Assembly (NCBI GenBank): GCA_937914675.1
Contig: CALDOC010000572.1
Coordinates: forward strand, 1 to 19,355
Direction: 5' to 3'
Length of the DNA: 19,355 nt
Source: an uncultured Sulfurimonas sp.
GTDB lineage: Bacteria > Campylobacterota > Campylobacteria > Campylobacterales > Sulfurimonadaceae
Shown here: positions 6,318 to 13,835 of the stretch, piece by piece
Position numbering within the stretch: the stretch's first letter is position 1
How the letters are laid out: every line of letters starts with the position of its first letter
Notes under the pieces: generated by a model
Databases searched by the model: none
Told to the model about the DNA's origin: nothing
The model's input: only the letters and a program-made list of their open reading frames with translations
Made by a program: the position numbers and the translations under genes

Positions 6318-7526
6318 ATGCAAGATTACATACCTACGGCTTTTGACTTTGACCCTGACGAACGCGGTCATTTTGGAATCTTTGGTGGAAGGTTCGTTCC
6401 CGAGACGCTTATGCCCGCTCTCCTAGAACTAGACGCGGAGTACAAAAAAATTCGTTTTGATAAAGAGTTTTGGTCACAAGTCAACTACTATTTACGAGAG
6501 TACGTCGGACGTCCATCGCCGCTTTACAGAGCCGATACTCTCTCTAAAGAGCTTGGCGCTGAGATTTATCTCAAACGCGAGGATTTAAACCATACAGGCG
6601 CGCATAAAATAAACAACACCATAGCGCAAGGTTTGCTTGCAAAACGCATGGGCAAAACAAAAATCATAGCGGAGACGGGAGCGGGACAACATGGGGTCGC
6701 TTCGGCTACGGTCGCGGCGCTTATGGGTCTTGAATGCGAAGTTTTTATGGGCGCCAAAGACGTCGCGCGTCAAGAACTCAACGTCTTTCGCATGAAGCTT
6801 TTAGGCGCGAAAGTGCATGCGGTCGAGAGTGGAAGCAAAACCCTCAAAGACGCCATGAACGAAGCGATTCGCCACTGGGTCACAAACGCGAGAGACACTT
6901 ACTACGTCATAGGAACGGCGGCGGGCCCGCATCCTTATCCTCTAATGGTGCGAGATTTTCAAGCGATAATCTCCAAAGAGGCTAAAGAACAGATTTTAGA
7001 AAAAACGGGAGCGATGCCAGACATGGTTGTGGCGTGCATCGGCGGAGGAAGCAACGCTCTTGGAATGTTCGCGCACTTCATCAACGAAGACAAAACGCAA
7101 TGCATAGGCATAGAAGCGGGCGGTCATGGGCTTAAAAGCGGCAAGCATGGAGCGAGTTTGGCGCTCGGACGTCCTGGAATTTTACATGGACAACTGAGCT
7201 ATTTACTCCAAAGCGAAGATGGGCAGATAGACGAAGCTCACTCCATATCCGCGGGACTTGATTATCCGGGAATTGGACCCGAACACTCCTACTTGATGGA
7301 GCGGGGAAAAGTCATGTACGATTCCGTAACGGACGACGAAGCGATGGAAGCTTTTGTCTGGTTAAGCAGAGCGGAGGGAATCGTTCCCGCTTTTGAGAGC
7401 GCGCACGCCATCGCGTATCTAAAAAAGATTCCACACGCCGACATAGAGGGGAAAACCATCATAATTAGCCTCTCGGGAAGAGGGGACAAAGATATGACTC
7501 AGGCTATGGAAATTTTAAAACTTTAG
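6318..7526 (+). CDS. trpB: Tryptophan synthase beta chain
   Basis: A 402-residue full-length TrpB of the common (TrpB1) type. It catalyses the PLP-dependent condensation of indole with L-serine to L-tryptophan. The PLP lysine is K97 in HTGAHKINN; the catalytic glutamate is E119 in AETGAGQHGVA; the PLP phosphate loop is GGGSNA (about residue 237); later motifs include GPEHSYL, EGIVPAFESAHA and SLSGRGDKD. The opening YFGxFGGRFVPETL-type segment is present (GHFGIFGGRFVPETL, 17-31). The ATG follows AAAAGG (6305-6310). The usual partner trpA and the rest of the trp pathway are not in the window, so the gene is separated from a classical trp operon, or trpA lies elsewhere. Confidence 0.97.
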   Translation: MQDYIPTAFDFDPDERGHFGIFGGRFVPETLMPALLELDAEYKKIRFDKEFWSQVNYYLREYVGRPSPLYRADTLSKELGAEIYLKREDLNHTGAHKINNTIAQGLLAKRMGKTKIIAETGAGQHGVASATVAALMGLECEVFMGAKDVARQELNVFRMKLLGAKVHAVESGSKTLKDAMNEAIRHWVTNARDTYYVIGTAAGPHPYPLMVRDFQAIISKEAKEQILEKTGAMPDMVVACIGGGSNALGMFAHFINEDKTQCIGIEAGGHGLKSGKHGASLALGRPGILHGQLSYLLQSEDGQIDEAHSISAGLDYPGIGPEHSYLMERGKVMYDSVTDDEAMEAFVWLSRAEGIVPAFESAHAIAYLKKIPHADIEGKTIIISLSGRGDKDMTQAMEILKL

Positions 7527-7543
7527 TACGAAGGAGTCGGGTA

Positions 7544-7960
7544 ATGAGAAAAAAAATAGGAATAATCATCGTCGCCCATGGAAGCAAAAGGGCTCAGTCG
7601 AATGAGGAGTTCATACAACTTGTTGAACAAATAAGATTGGACAACATAATGGATTTTGATGAAGTAAAATACGCTTTTTTGGAATTTGCGAATCCTTCGA
7701 TTGAAATGACGATTGAAAAAATGAGCGCTTACCATATGGATGAAATATACGTCTATCCATATTTTTTAAACAGCGGCAAACACGTAGTTGTGGACATACC
7801 AAACGTTGTAAGTCGAATGAACGAAACTCATAAAAACGTACAAATCAAACTTACCACGCATTTTGGAGCCTCACACAGCGTTCCTTCGATAATATCGAGT
7901 GACTTAAAAAGAATTTTATATTTATCTGGGCGAAACGACAAAAAGCCACTACCAAATTAA
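7544..7960 (+). CDS. Single-domain CbiX/SirB-type class II chelatase
   Basis: A 138-residue protein with one CbiX domain: the opening strand and first metal histidine H12 in IIIVAHGSK, the FLEFANPSIE segment near residues 46-54, and the second histidine H80 in YPYFLNSGKHVVVDIP. Both histidines are the ligands used by small chelatases that insert Co2+ or Fe2+ into sirohydrochlorin, so the enzyme is probably active in cobalamin, siroheme or a related tetrapyrrole route; metal and product cannot be decided. One domain is about half the size of CbiK or full SirB, so it probably works as a homodimer. The ATG follows GAAGGAG (7530-7536), 17 bases after trpB. Its last codons overlap the promoter of the next gene. 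Confidence 0.85.
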   Translation: MRKKIGIIIVAHGSKRAQSNEEFIQLVEQIRLDNIMDFDEVKYAFLEFANPSIEMTIEKMSAYHMDEIYVYPYFLNSGKHVVVDIPNVVSRMNETHKNVQIKLTTHFGASHSVPSIISSDLKRILYLSGRNDKKPLPN

Positions 7961-7978
7961 CGCAAACGGGGCTATACT
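7937..7978 (+). promoter_or_regulatory. Promoter of the TIGR01777 gene, with upstream GACAAAA element (site 3)
   Basis: GACAAAA is at 7937-7943, TACCAA at 7950-7955 (17-base spacer) and the -10 box TATACT at 7973-7978. The first part lies inside the last codons of the CbiX-type gene. The predicted start near 7985 leaves about 17 bases of leader with GGAGGTG at 7991-7997. Confidence 0.55.
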
Positions 7979-8001
7979 TTGTAAAATAATGGAGGTGTGA
8001 C

Positions 8002-8841
8002 ATGAAAGTGGCAATTACGGGAGCGAGCGGGTTTGTCGGTTCGCGTTTAACTAAGACGTTTACAGATTTTGTAAGCATCGACAGAAACGACGGCGAAGAG
8101 GAAATTTTGTCCAAGCTTGAAGGCGTTGACGTGGTGTTTAACCTTGCCGGCGCGCCCATTGTGAAAAAATGGAATAAGAGATATAAAGAAGTGCTTGTTT
8201 CGAGTCGAGTAGAGACAACGAAAACTCTTGTAAACGCCATTAACAAAAGCGACGTAAAGCGTTTTATCTCCACTTCCGCCATAGGCGCTTATCCAGACGA
8301 CGCTCCTTTTGACGAGACTTTCAAAGGGTACGGAACCGACTTTTTGGCGTCTCTTACAAAAGCTTGGGAAGCCGAGGCTCTCAAATGCGCAAAGCCTACC
8401 GCAATCATTCGTTTTGGAGTTGTTTTAGGAGTGGAGGGCGGGGCGTTGGCTCAAATGCTGACTCCTTTTAAAATGGGACTCGGCGGCGTTATCGGCCATG
8501 GAAAAATGATGACGAGTTGGATAGACCTTGACGATTTGGTACGGATTTACGAGCATATAATACGCAACGAGTTAACGGGCGTTTTTAACGCGACTTCGCC
8601 ACAGCCGCTAAGCAATCGCGCTTTTACAAAAGCGCTTGGAAAAGTTTTAAAGCGTCCTACTCTTTGTCCTCTTCCAAAGTTTGTTTTAAAACTTCTCTTT
8701 GGCGAGGGCTCGACCGTTTTGACCGGTTCGAAAGAGGTTTACCCAAAAGCGCTGCTTGATAACGGATTTGAGTTTAACCATCCCGATATTGAGAGCTCTC
8801 TAAGACATCTGTTGCATAGAACAAAAAAATCTTCCACATAG
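8002..8841 (+). CDS. TIGR01777-family NAD(P)-dependent epimerase-like protein
   Basis: A 279-residue extended short-chain dehydrogenase/reductase homologue. The Rossmann loop GASGFVGS is at residues 7-14, followed by the NLAGAPIV segment, an STSAIGAYP strand that carries the family's active-site region, the TKAWEAEAL helix in place of the classical YxxxK, and the RFGVVLG and TSWIDLDDLV segments typical of this family (also known as the YfcH or SulA-homologue group). The substrate of the family is not established. The ATG follows a strong GGAGGTG. It is the only gene of its transcription unit. Confidence 0.9.
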   Translation: MKVAITGASGFVGSRLTKTFTDFVSIDRNDGEEEILSKLEGVDVVFNLAGAPIVKKWNKRYKEVLVSSRVETTKTLVNAINKSDVKRFISTSAIGAYPDDAPFDETFKGYGTDFLASLTKAWEAEALKCAKPTAIIRFGVVLGVEGGALAQMLTPFKMGLGGVIGHGKMMTSWIDLDDLVRIYEHIIRNELTGVFNATSPQPLSNRAFTKALGKVLKRPTLCPLPKFVLKLLFGEGSTVLTGSKEVYPKALLDNGFEFNHPDIESSLRHLLHRTKKSST

Positions 8842-8892
8842 ACGTAAAGTTACTTTTAATTAAAATTTTTTTGACGTTAATGCTTTGCGTTG

Positions 8893-8919
8893 TTGCATTT
8901 TACTAAATATGGCTATAAT
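8893..8919 (+). promoter_or_regulatory. Promoter of the sensor kinase-GGDEF operon
   Basis: A perfect TATAAT lies at 8914-8919. The nearest -35-like hexamer is TTGCAT at 8893-8898, with a short 15-base spacer; TGTTGC at 8891-8896 would give 17. The transcript would start near 8926 and carry about 44 bases of leader. The GACAAAA element of other promoters in the window is absent. The 128-base gap (8842-8969) holds nothing else I can support except an AT-rich palindrome. Confidence 0.55.
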
Positions 8920-8969
8920 CGTTCCATAAAAAAAGCGCGCTATAAATCGCAAAATGGGGTGTAGTCCAT

Positions 8970-11120
8970 ATGTATAAAAATTACAAGGGGCTAATTTTCG
9001 GAATCTTGGGCGCGATCGCGCTTATGATGAGCATCGTCGCGTTCATCAATCGCGAACTAAGCGAACAAAATCACGCCAATATGGATCTCAAATACCACAT
9101 TGTCGCCGATAAGTTTCAAAGTTTTCAAAGAGGTCAAGAAACGCGCATCAGAATGATCGCGGAGCATCCCGCGGTTGTAGAGTATCTGCTCAACTCTTCA
9201 CCTGAAGCTCAAGCGTCCGCGGAGGCGCTTCTCTATTACACCGCGAAAGCAAACGAAAACGTCATGCAGATACGACTTCTCTCTCCCGAGGGAATGGAAC
9301 GCGTCCGAGTCGATAGAACGACCGAGAACGCCCTTGTGAAAATCCGAGGCGAGAAACTTCAGGACAAAGCCAAGAGAGACTACTTCATCTTGTTTAAGAC
9401 GCTACCTGAAAAAAAAATAGGCTATTCCGTTCTGGATTTGAACGTTGAGCATGGCAAAGTGGAAGTGCCATGGAGGCCGACGCTTCGCATAGGCATGCCG
9501 GTATTTAAAGACGCCCATGAAGTTGGGGTGGTGATTATCAATTTTTACATGAATCCTTTTCTTAAAGACATAGAGGCTCTTGGACAGACGCGGCTTACGC
9601 TTATAGATTCACAGGGATATTACATCCTTCATCCGGATCCACAAAAAGCTTGGTCATTCTACAGAAATCCCCCTTTTAAAGATACGAACTTTTATCAACC
9701 ATGGAGCGCTCAGAAACTCGACGCGCCGTTTTATGAAGGCGATAGCAACGTTTATCCAATCACTTTGTTCAACGCAGAGAAAACGCTAGCGGTTTTTTCA
9801 CCGAAAATTTTTCCATCAGAACAATTCATACGCAAGGCGTTTCAATTTACTTTAGCTGGGATTGTCGCGCTTTTAATGGTTTTGGTTCCATCTATATGGA
9901 TAATCAGAAAAATGATAGCCAATCTTCATTTGGAAAAGAGCAAACTAGACGAGCAAAACGCGTTTCTTGACGCAATATTGGAAAACGCCTTTGACGCGAA
10001 AGTTATCATCGACGATAAAGCCATTATCATTCGCGTCAATAAAGCGGCGCGGATTCTTTTTTCTTATGATAACAACGAGTTGGTTGGCAAAAACGTTAAA
10101 CTTTTAGTGCCGGAGCCAGACCTGAGTCGTCACGACGACTACGTTCGCAACCACAGTGGCATGGAGAGTAAAATAATCGCCAACGAGAGAAAACTTCACG
10201 CTCTGGATAAAAACGGCGCGTTGATACCGATTGCTTTGGCGGTCACCCCGATAAGACTTGAAAAAAAGCTCTTTTTCATAGGCGTCATTCGCGATCTTTC
10301 TCAAATCTTCGAGCTTAAAGCCCAACAAAAAGAGCAAGAAATCATGATGCGTCAAGCAAAACTAGCCTCAATGGGTGAGATGATTAGCGCCATATCTCAC
10401 CAGTGGAGACAGCCTCTCAACTCCATTGGGCTCATCGCGCAAGAGTTGTTTTATCTTCAAGAGGATGGCGAGCTCGATACCGCCACCATGAAACAAAGCA
10501 AAAACGATATTATGGCCCAGCTTCATTACATGTCCCAAACCATAGACGATTTTAGACAATTTTTCTCAAAAGACAAAGAGTTAAACGATTTTAACGCCAT
10601 CGCGCTCATCAAAGAGGTTCAACGACTCTACTCTCCTCAGCTCAAAGCGCATACGCTTGGGGTTGACGTAGTTTGTCCCAACAAAGAAAAAGGGAGTGGA
10701 GAGTGTCCCGATATGGATCATGCGCATTACTCCATGTATGAGATGAGAGGTTATCCCAGCGAACTCAAGCATGTGCTAATCAATCTGCTTTCAAACGCAA
10801 AAGACGCCATTCTCAAGCTAAATCAATCTAGCGCGCAACAACGCCAAATTACAATTTTAATGTCGTTAAAAGACGAAACCATGATTTTTGAGATTTCCGA
10901 TTTGGCGGGAGGAATCGACAAAGAGACCCTATCTCGACTTTTTGAACCTTACTTTACTACCAAAGAGATGGGAACGGGGCTTGGACTTTACATAGCAAAA
11001 ACCATTACGGAACAATTTTTTCAAGGCACTTTAGAGTATGTGGACAACATGCAAGAAACGGATAAAGGAAGCGCCTTTGTCTTAAAGATTCCAAGACGCA
11101 TCTTCAAAAATGACGACTAA
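8970..11120 (+). CDS. Membrane sensor histidine kinase with periplasmic Cache-like domain and PAS domain
   Basis: A 716-residue kinase. Membrane helix 1 is near residues 7-26. A periplasmic region (about 30-290) of double-Cache type follows, with conserved-looking segments around 110-185 (RVRVDR, LDLNVE, LRIGMPVFKD) and 208-230 (LTLIDSQGYYILHP). Membrane helix 2 is near 292-312. A PAS domain spans about 330-445. The kinase core has phospho-accepting H477 in ISHQWRQPLN, N605 and N609 in INLLSNAKDAI, D644 in SDLAGGID, and the GTGLGLYI loop at 668-675. It probably detects an external small molecule and phosphorylates the receiver of the GGDEF protein encoded 26 bases downstream. Odd points are the DLAGG sequence in the G1 box, where many kinases have DNGGG, and a Cys/His-rich insertion at 569-593. 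Confidence 0.92.
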   Translation: MYKNYKGLIFGILGAIALMMSIVAFINRELSEQNHANMDLKYHIVADKFQSFQRGQETRIRMIAEHPAVVEYLLNSSPEAQASAEALLYYTAKANENVMQIRLLSPEGMERVRVDRTTENALVKIRGEKLQDKAKRDYFILFKTLPEKKIGYSVLDLNVEHGKVEVPWRPTLRIGMPVFKDAHEVGVVIINFYMNPFLKDIEALGQTRLTLIDSQGYYILHPDPQKAWSFYRNPPFKDTNFYQPWSAQKLDAPFYEGDSNVYPITLFNAEKTLAVFSPKIFPSEQFIRKAFQFTLAGIVALLMVLVPSIWIIRKMIANLHLEKSKLDEQNAFLDAILENAFDAKVIIDDKAIIIRVNKAARILFSYDNNELVGKNVKLLVPEPDLSRHDDYVRNHSGMESKIIANERKLHALDKNGALIPIALAVTPIRLEKKLFFIGVIRDLSQIFELKAQQKEQEIMMRQAKLASMGEMISAISHQWRQPLNSIGLIAQELFYLQEDGELDTATMKQSKNDIMAQLHYMSQTIDDFRQFFSKDKELNDFNAIALIKEVQRLYSPQLKAHTLGVDVVCPNKEKGSGECPDMDHAHYSMYEMRGYPSELKHVLINLLSNAKDAILKLNQSSAQQRQITILMSLKDETMIFEISDLAGGIDKETLSRLFEPYFTTKEMGTGLGLYIAKTITEQFFQGTLEYVDNMQETDKGSAFVLKIPRRIFKNDD

Positions 11121-11146
11121 ACTATAACGATTAAAAGGAACATTCT

Positions 11147-12769
11147 ATGCTAAATCTTAAATTGATGCTTGTTGAAGACGATGATGAGTTGCGTGAACGC
11201 CTTGGGAAGATTCTTACCCGAAAAATTAGCGCCGTATTTTTGTTTGCAAATCCAATGGAAGCCCTTGAGAAGTTTGAAGAGATTAATCCCGACATCGTGT
11301 TAACCGACGTTAAAATGCCTCAGATGAGCGGATTGGAGCTCATTGGCGCCATTCGACAAATCAAGCCTGAAACTCCCATTATCCTTGCGTCCGCTTTTAG
11401 TCATTCATCATACTTTCAACAAGCGATTCGACTCAAGGTAGAGCATTTTCTTATCAAACCAATAGACGTTGACGAACTTATCTCTGAATTTCGCAGAATA
11501 ATGGATAACGTCAATCTTGATCTAAAGTTTACAACGCAGGAGAAATTAGTAGCGCAATACAAACGCATCGTCGACGTGAGTTGTTTGGTTTCCAAGGCGG
11601 ACATTCACGGGAAAATCACTTACGTAAATGAAAAATTTTCACAACTCAGCGGATATAGCAAAAAAGAGCTCATTGGAGAGCCTCACAATATAGTTCGTCA
11701 TCCAGACGTACCCTCTCTTTTTTTTAAGAATATTTGGGAAACGATTTTAAATAAAGAGATTTGGCAAGGGATTATCAAAAATCGCGCTAAAAATGGGCAA
11801 AGTTACTACGTTGAAACAACCATCGCTCCGGTTTTAGATGAACGCAATAACATTATAGAATTTATATCGCTACGCGAAGACGTGACAAAACTCATCGGCG
11901 CCATTGAAGACGCGCAACGCCTTGAAAAGGAAAAAAAAGATTACTTGGCGCTAATAGATGATAACATTATCAGCTCTTCAACGGATCTAAATGGCGTCAT
12001 TACTTCGGTTTCCACTGCGTTTTGCCGTATGAGCCAGTATGCGCCTCAAGAGCTTCTAGGTCAAAGTTACCACCTTCTAAGAGACCCTCAAACGTCGCAA
12101 AAATTTTATGAATCTTTATGGCAAACAATAACAAAAAATGAAAAATGGAATGGCGAGATTAAAAACGTCGCCAAAGATAAAACGTCGTATTGGGTATTTG
12201 CCTCCATTACTCCCATCATGAATAGCGAGGGAATCAAAATTGGTTATACGGCTATCGAACAAAACATTACCGATAAAAAAATTGTTGAAGAACTCGCCAT
12301 TAGGGACCATTTAACGGGACTTGTCAATCGATCGAGACTAGACGCCATTTTCGAATACGAAATCCCACAATCTCTACGATACAAAACCCCTTTATCCATT
12401 ATTATGATTGACATTGATTATTTTAAAAGCGTCAACGATACTTATGGTCATCTCGTAGGAGATTTGGTCTTGCAAGAACTCAGCGCAATATTGAAGATTG
12501 ATAAACGCGAAGCCGATACGGTGGGACGATGGGGCGGTGAAGAATTTTTAATTATTCTGCCTCAAACGGACATTAACGGAGCTAGAACACGAGCTGAAAA
12601 AATAAGATTGGCGACTCAGTCGCATATCTTCGCGTCAGTGGGAAGTCAAACGGTCTCCTTGGGAATCGCCCAACTTGAGCAAAACGATACGGACGCCAGT
12701 TTTGTCGGGCGAGCCGATAGCGCGTTGTACAAAGCCAAAAACATGGGTCGCAACAGAGTCATGGGGTGA
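11147..12769 (+). CDS. Response regulator diguanylate cyclase: receiver-PAS-PAS-GGDEF
   Basis: A 540-residue soluble protein. The receiver domain (1-120) has acidic D11-D12, phospho-accepting D54 in LTDVKMP, S82 and K104 in LIKP. The first PAS domain is about 145-250 (VNEKFSQLSGYS, then a WQGIIKNRAKNG segment); the second about 268-375 repeats that pattern (WNGEIKNVAKDK). The cyclase domain (380-540) has the RDHLTGLVNR opening, MIDIDYFKSVND, and GGEEF at 463-467. An intact inhibitory site RxxD (R454-E-A-D457) stands five residues before GGEEF, so product inhibition by c-di-GMP is expected. The ATG follows AAAAGGAA (11134-11141). It is very likely the partner of the upstream kinase, converting its signal to c-di-GMP, opposite in effect to the EAL protein at 1360-2415. 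Confidence 0.95.
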   Translation: MLNLKLMLVEDDDELRERLGKILTRKISAVFLFANPMEALEKFEEINPDIVLTDVKMPQMSGLELIGAIRQIKPETPIILASAFSHSSYFQQAIRLKVEHFLIKPIDVDELISEFRRIMDNVNLDLKFTTQEKLVAQYKRIVDVSCLVSKADIHGKITYVNEKFSQLSGYSKKELIGEPHNIVRHPDVPSLFFKNIWETILNKEIWQGIIKNRAKNGQSYYVETTIAPVLDERNNIIEFISLREDVTKLIGAIEDAQRLEKEKKDYLALIDDNIISSSTDLNGVITSVSTAFCRMSQYAPQELLGQSYHLLRDPQTSQKFYESLWQTITKNEKWNGEIKNVAKDKTSYWVFASITPIMNSEGIKIGYTAIEQNITDKKIVEELAIRDHLTGLVNRSRLDAIFEYEIPQSLRYKTPLSIIMIDIDYFKSVNDTYGHLVGDLVLQELSAILKIDKREADTVGRWGGEEFLIILPQTDINGARTRAEKIRLATQSHIFASVGSQTVSLGIAQLEQNDTDASFVGRADSALYKAKNMGRNRVMG

Positions 12770-12779
12770 AAAAAGAGTT

Positions 12780-12805
12780 GCGCATGGTCGTTGCGCCTTT
12801 GCTTG
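12780..12805 (+). terminator. Weak candidate terminator after the GGDEF gene
   Basis: A five-base-pair GC stem, GCGCA (12780-12784) with TGCGC (12792-12796), encloses a seven-base loop and is followed by CTTTGCTT. The stem is short and the T run is interrupted, so this is only a possibility. It lies between the GGDEF gene and the hemH promoter, where termination would be expected. Confidence 0.25.
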
Positions 12806-12809
12806 AAAT

Positions 12810-12859
12810 TATAAACCGACAAAATACTCCTACAAAACAACTCTCGATTCTTCTATAAT
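12810..12859 (+). promoter_or_regulatory. Promoter of the hemH operon, with upstream GACAAAA element (site 2)
   Basis: A perfect TATAAT lies at 12854-12859, preceded by CTTC exactly as at site 1. TACAAA (12831-12836) is at -35 distance with a 17-base spacer, and GACAAAA is at 12818-12824. The 15-mer TATAAACCGACAAAA (12810-12824) is identical to site 1 and lies 44 bases before the -10 in both. The leader is about 17 bases, with GAGG at 12873-12876. Confidence 0.65.
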
Positions 12860-12882
12860 AAAATAAAAAATCGAGGCGCATT

Positions 12883-13824
12883 ATGAAACGAGCAATCTTA
12901 CTTATGAATATGGGAGGACCGAACAATCTTGACGAAGTTGAGGTTTTTCTTACAAACATGTTTAACGACAAACAAATTATCGGCGCTCCAAAGCCAATAC
13001 GAGCGATGATAGCGAAACTTATCGTTTGGAGAAGAAAAGAGGAAGCCAAAGCGAACTATTCGCATCTTGGAGGAAAATCTCCTCTCGTTGGTTATACGCA
13101 AGAGCTGATTGAGAGCTTGAAGTCAAACGTAAAAGACGCTTCGATTCATATGGTTATGCGCTACACGCCTCCTTTTGCGGCTGAGGTTTTACAAAATCTT
13201 AGAGACGTGGACGAATTTTACGCCATTCCCATGTATCCGCATTACTCTTCGACGACAACGCTTTCGAGTTATGACGATTTGTACGAGACTTTTGACAAAC
13301 TTCGCATTAAGGCGAGAGTGAAAACCATAGACGATTACTATAACGACCATTATTACGTCAACTCGATTGTTGAACGAATAAAAGAGAGTTTGGATGGTCA
13401 AGACCCCTCCGAGTTTGAACTTATTTTTTCCGCTCATGGACTGCCTAAAAAGATTATAGAAAAAGGGGACAGTTATCAAAAGCACATTCGACGCAACGTT
13501 TACCACGCTCGCAAGGCTTTGATGATGGCTGGAGTCGAGTTTCACAACACGCATCTCGCCTACCAATCGCGTTTGGGACCATTGGAGTGGATTAGACCTT
13601 ATCTCGAGGACAAATTAAAATCCTTAAAAAAGAAAAAAGTTATAATTTTCCCCATCGCGTTTACGGTTGATAATTCCGAGACGGAATTCGAGCTTGAGAT
13701 CGAGTATAGAGAAAAAGCGGAGGCGATGGGTTTTGTTGATTACCGAGTCGCAAAAGCGCCAAATTCTCATCCCGAGTTTGTGAAGTGTCTATCCAACATG
13801 TATGAAAACATGAAAGCCTCGTAA
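12883..13824 (+). CDS. hemH: Ferrochelatase
   Basis: A 313-residue full-length HemH that inserts Fe2+ into a porphyrin in the last steps of heme synthesis. Evidence is the opening LLMNMGGPNNLDEVEVFLTNMF, the metal-site histidine H185 in IFSAHGLP, the MYPHYSSTTTLSSY segment at 117-130, and the C-terminal catalytic helix start VDNSETEFELEIEY (262-275). In mitochondrial-type enzymes the equivalent is SEHIETLYELDIEY, so the second histidine of that motif is replaced here by N264, while the acidic residues E266 and E270 are kept. I believe this is a clade feature. It has its own promoter and leads an operon with the FAD oxidoreductase gene (11-base gap). Confidence 0.96.
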   Translation: MKRAILLMNMGGPNNLDEVEVFLTNMFNDKQIIGAPKPIRAMIAKLIVWRRKEEAKANYSHLGGKSPLVGYTQELIESLKSNVKDASIHMVMRYTPPFAAEVLQNLRDVDEFYAIPMYPHYSSTTTLSSYDDLYETFDKLRIKARVKTIDDYYNDHYYVNSIVERIKESLDGQDPSEFELIFSAHGLPKKIIEKGDSYQKHIRRNVYHARKALMMAGVEFHNTHLAYQSRLGPLEWIRPYLEDKLKSLKKKKVIIFPIAFTVDNSETEFELEIEYREKAEAMGFVDYRVAKAPNSHPEFVKCLSNMYENMKAS

Positions 13825-13835
13825 GAAGAGAAAAG

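Noticed and set aside
6734..6985. Open frame of 83 codons on the plus strand within trpB
   Set aside because: It is an alternative frame of a well-conserved enzyme gene, Arg-rich, with no ribosome site.
7956..7966. ATTAACGCAAA shared with the region before the PhnD-like gene
   Set aside because: A similar string (TTAACGCAAA) also occurs inside coding sequence near 829, so it is not specific enough to call a site.
8853..8870. AT palindrome TTTTAATTAAAA with a T run after the TIGR01777 gene as a terminator
   Set aside because: The stem has no GC pair, and no loop can form at its centre. It is better described as AT-rich intergenic sequence.
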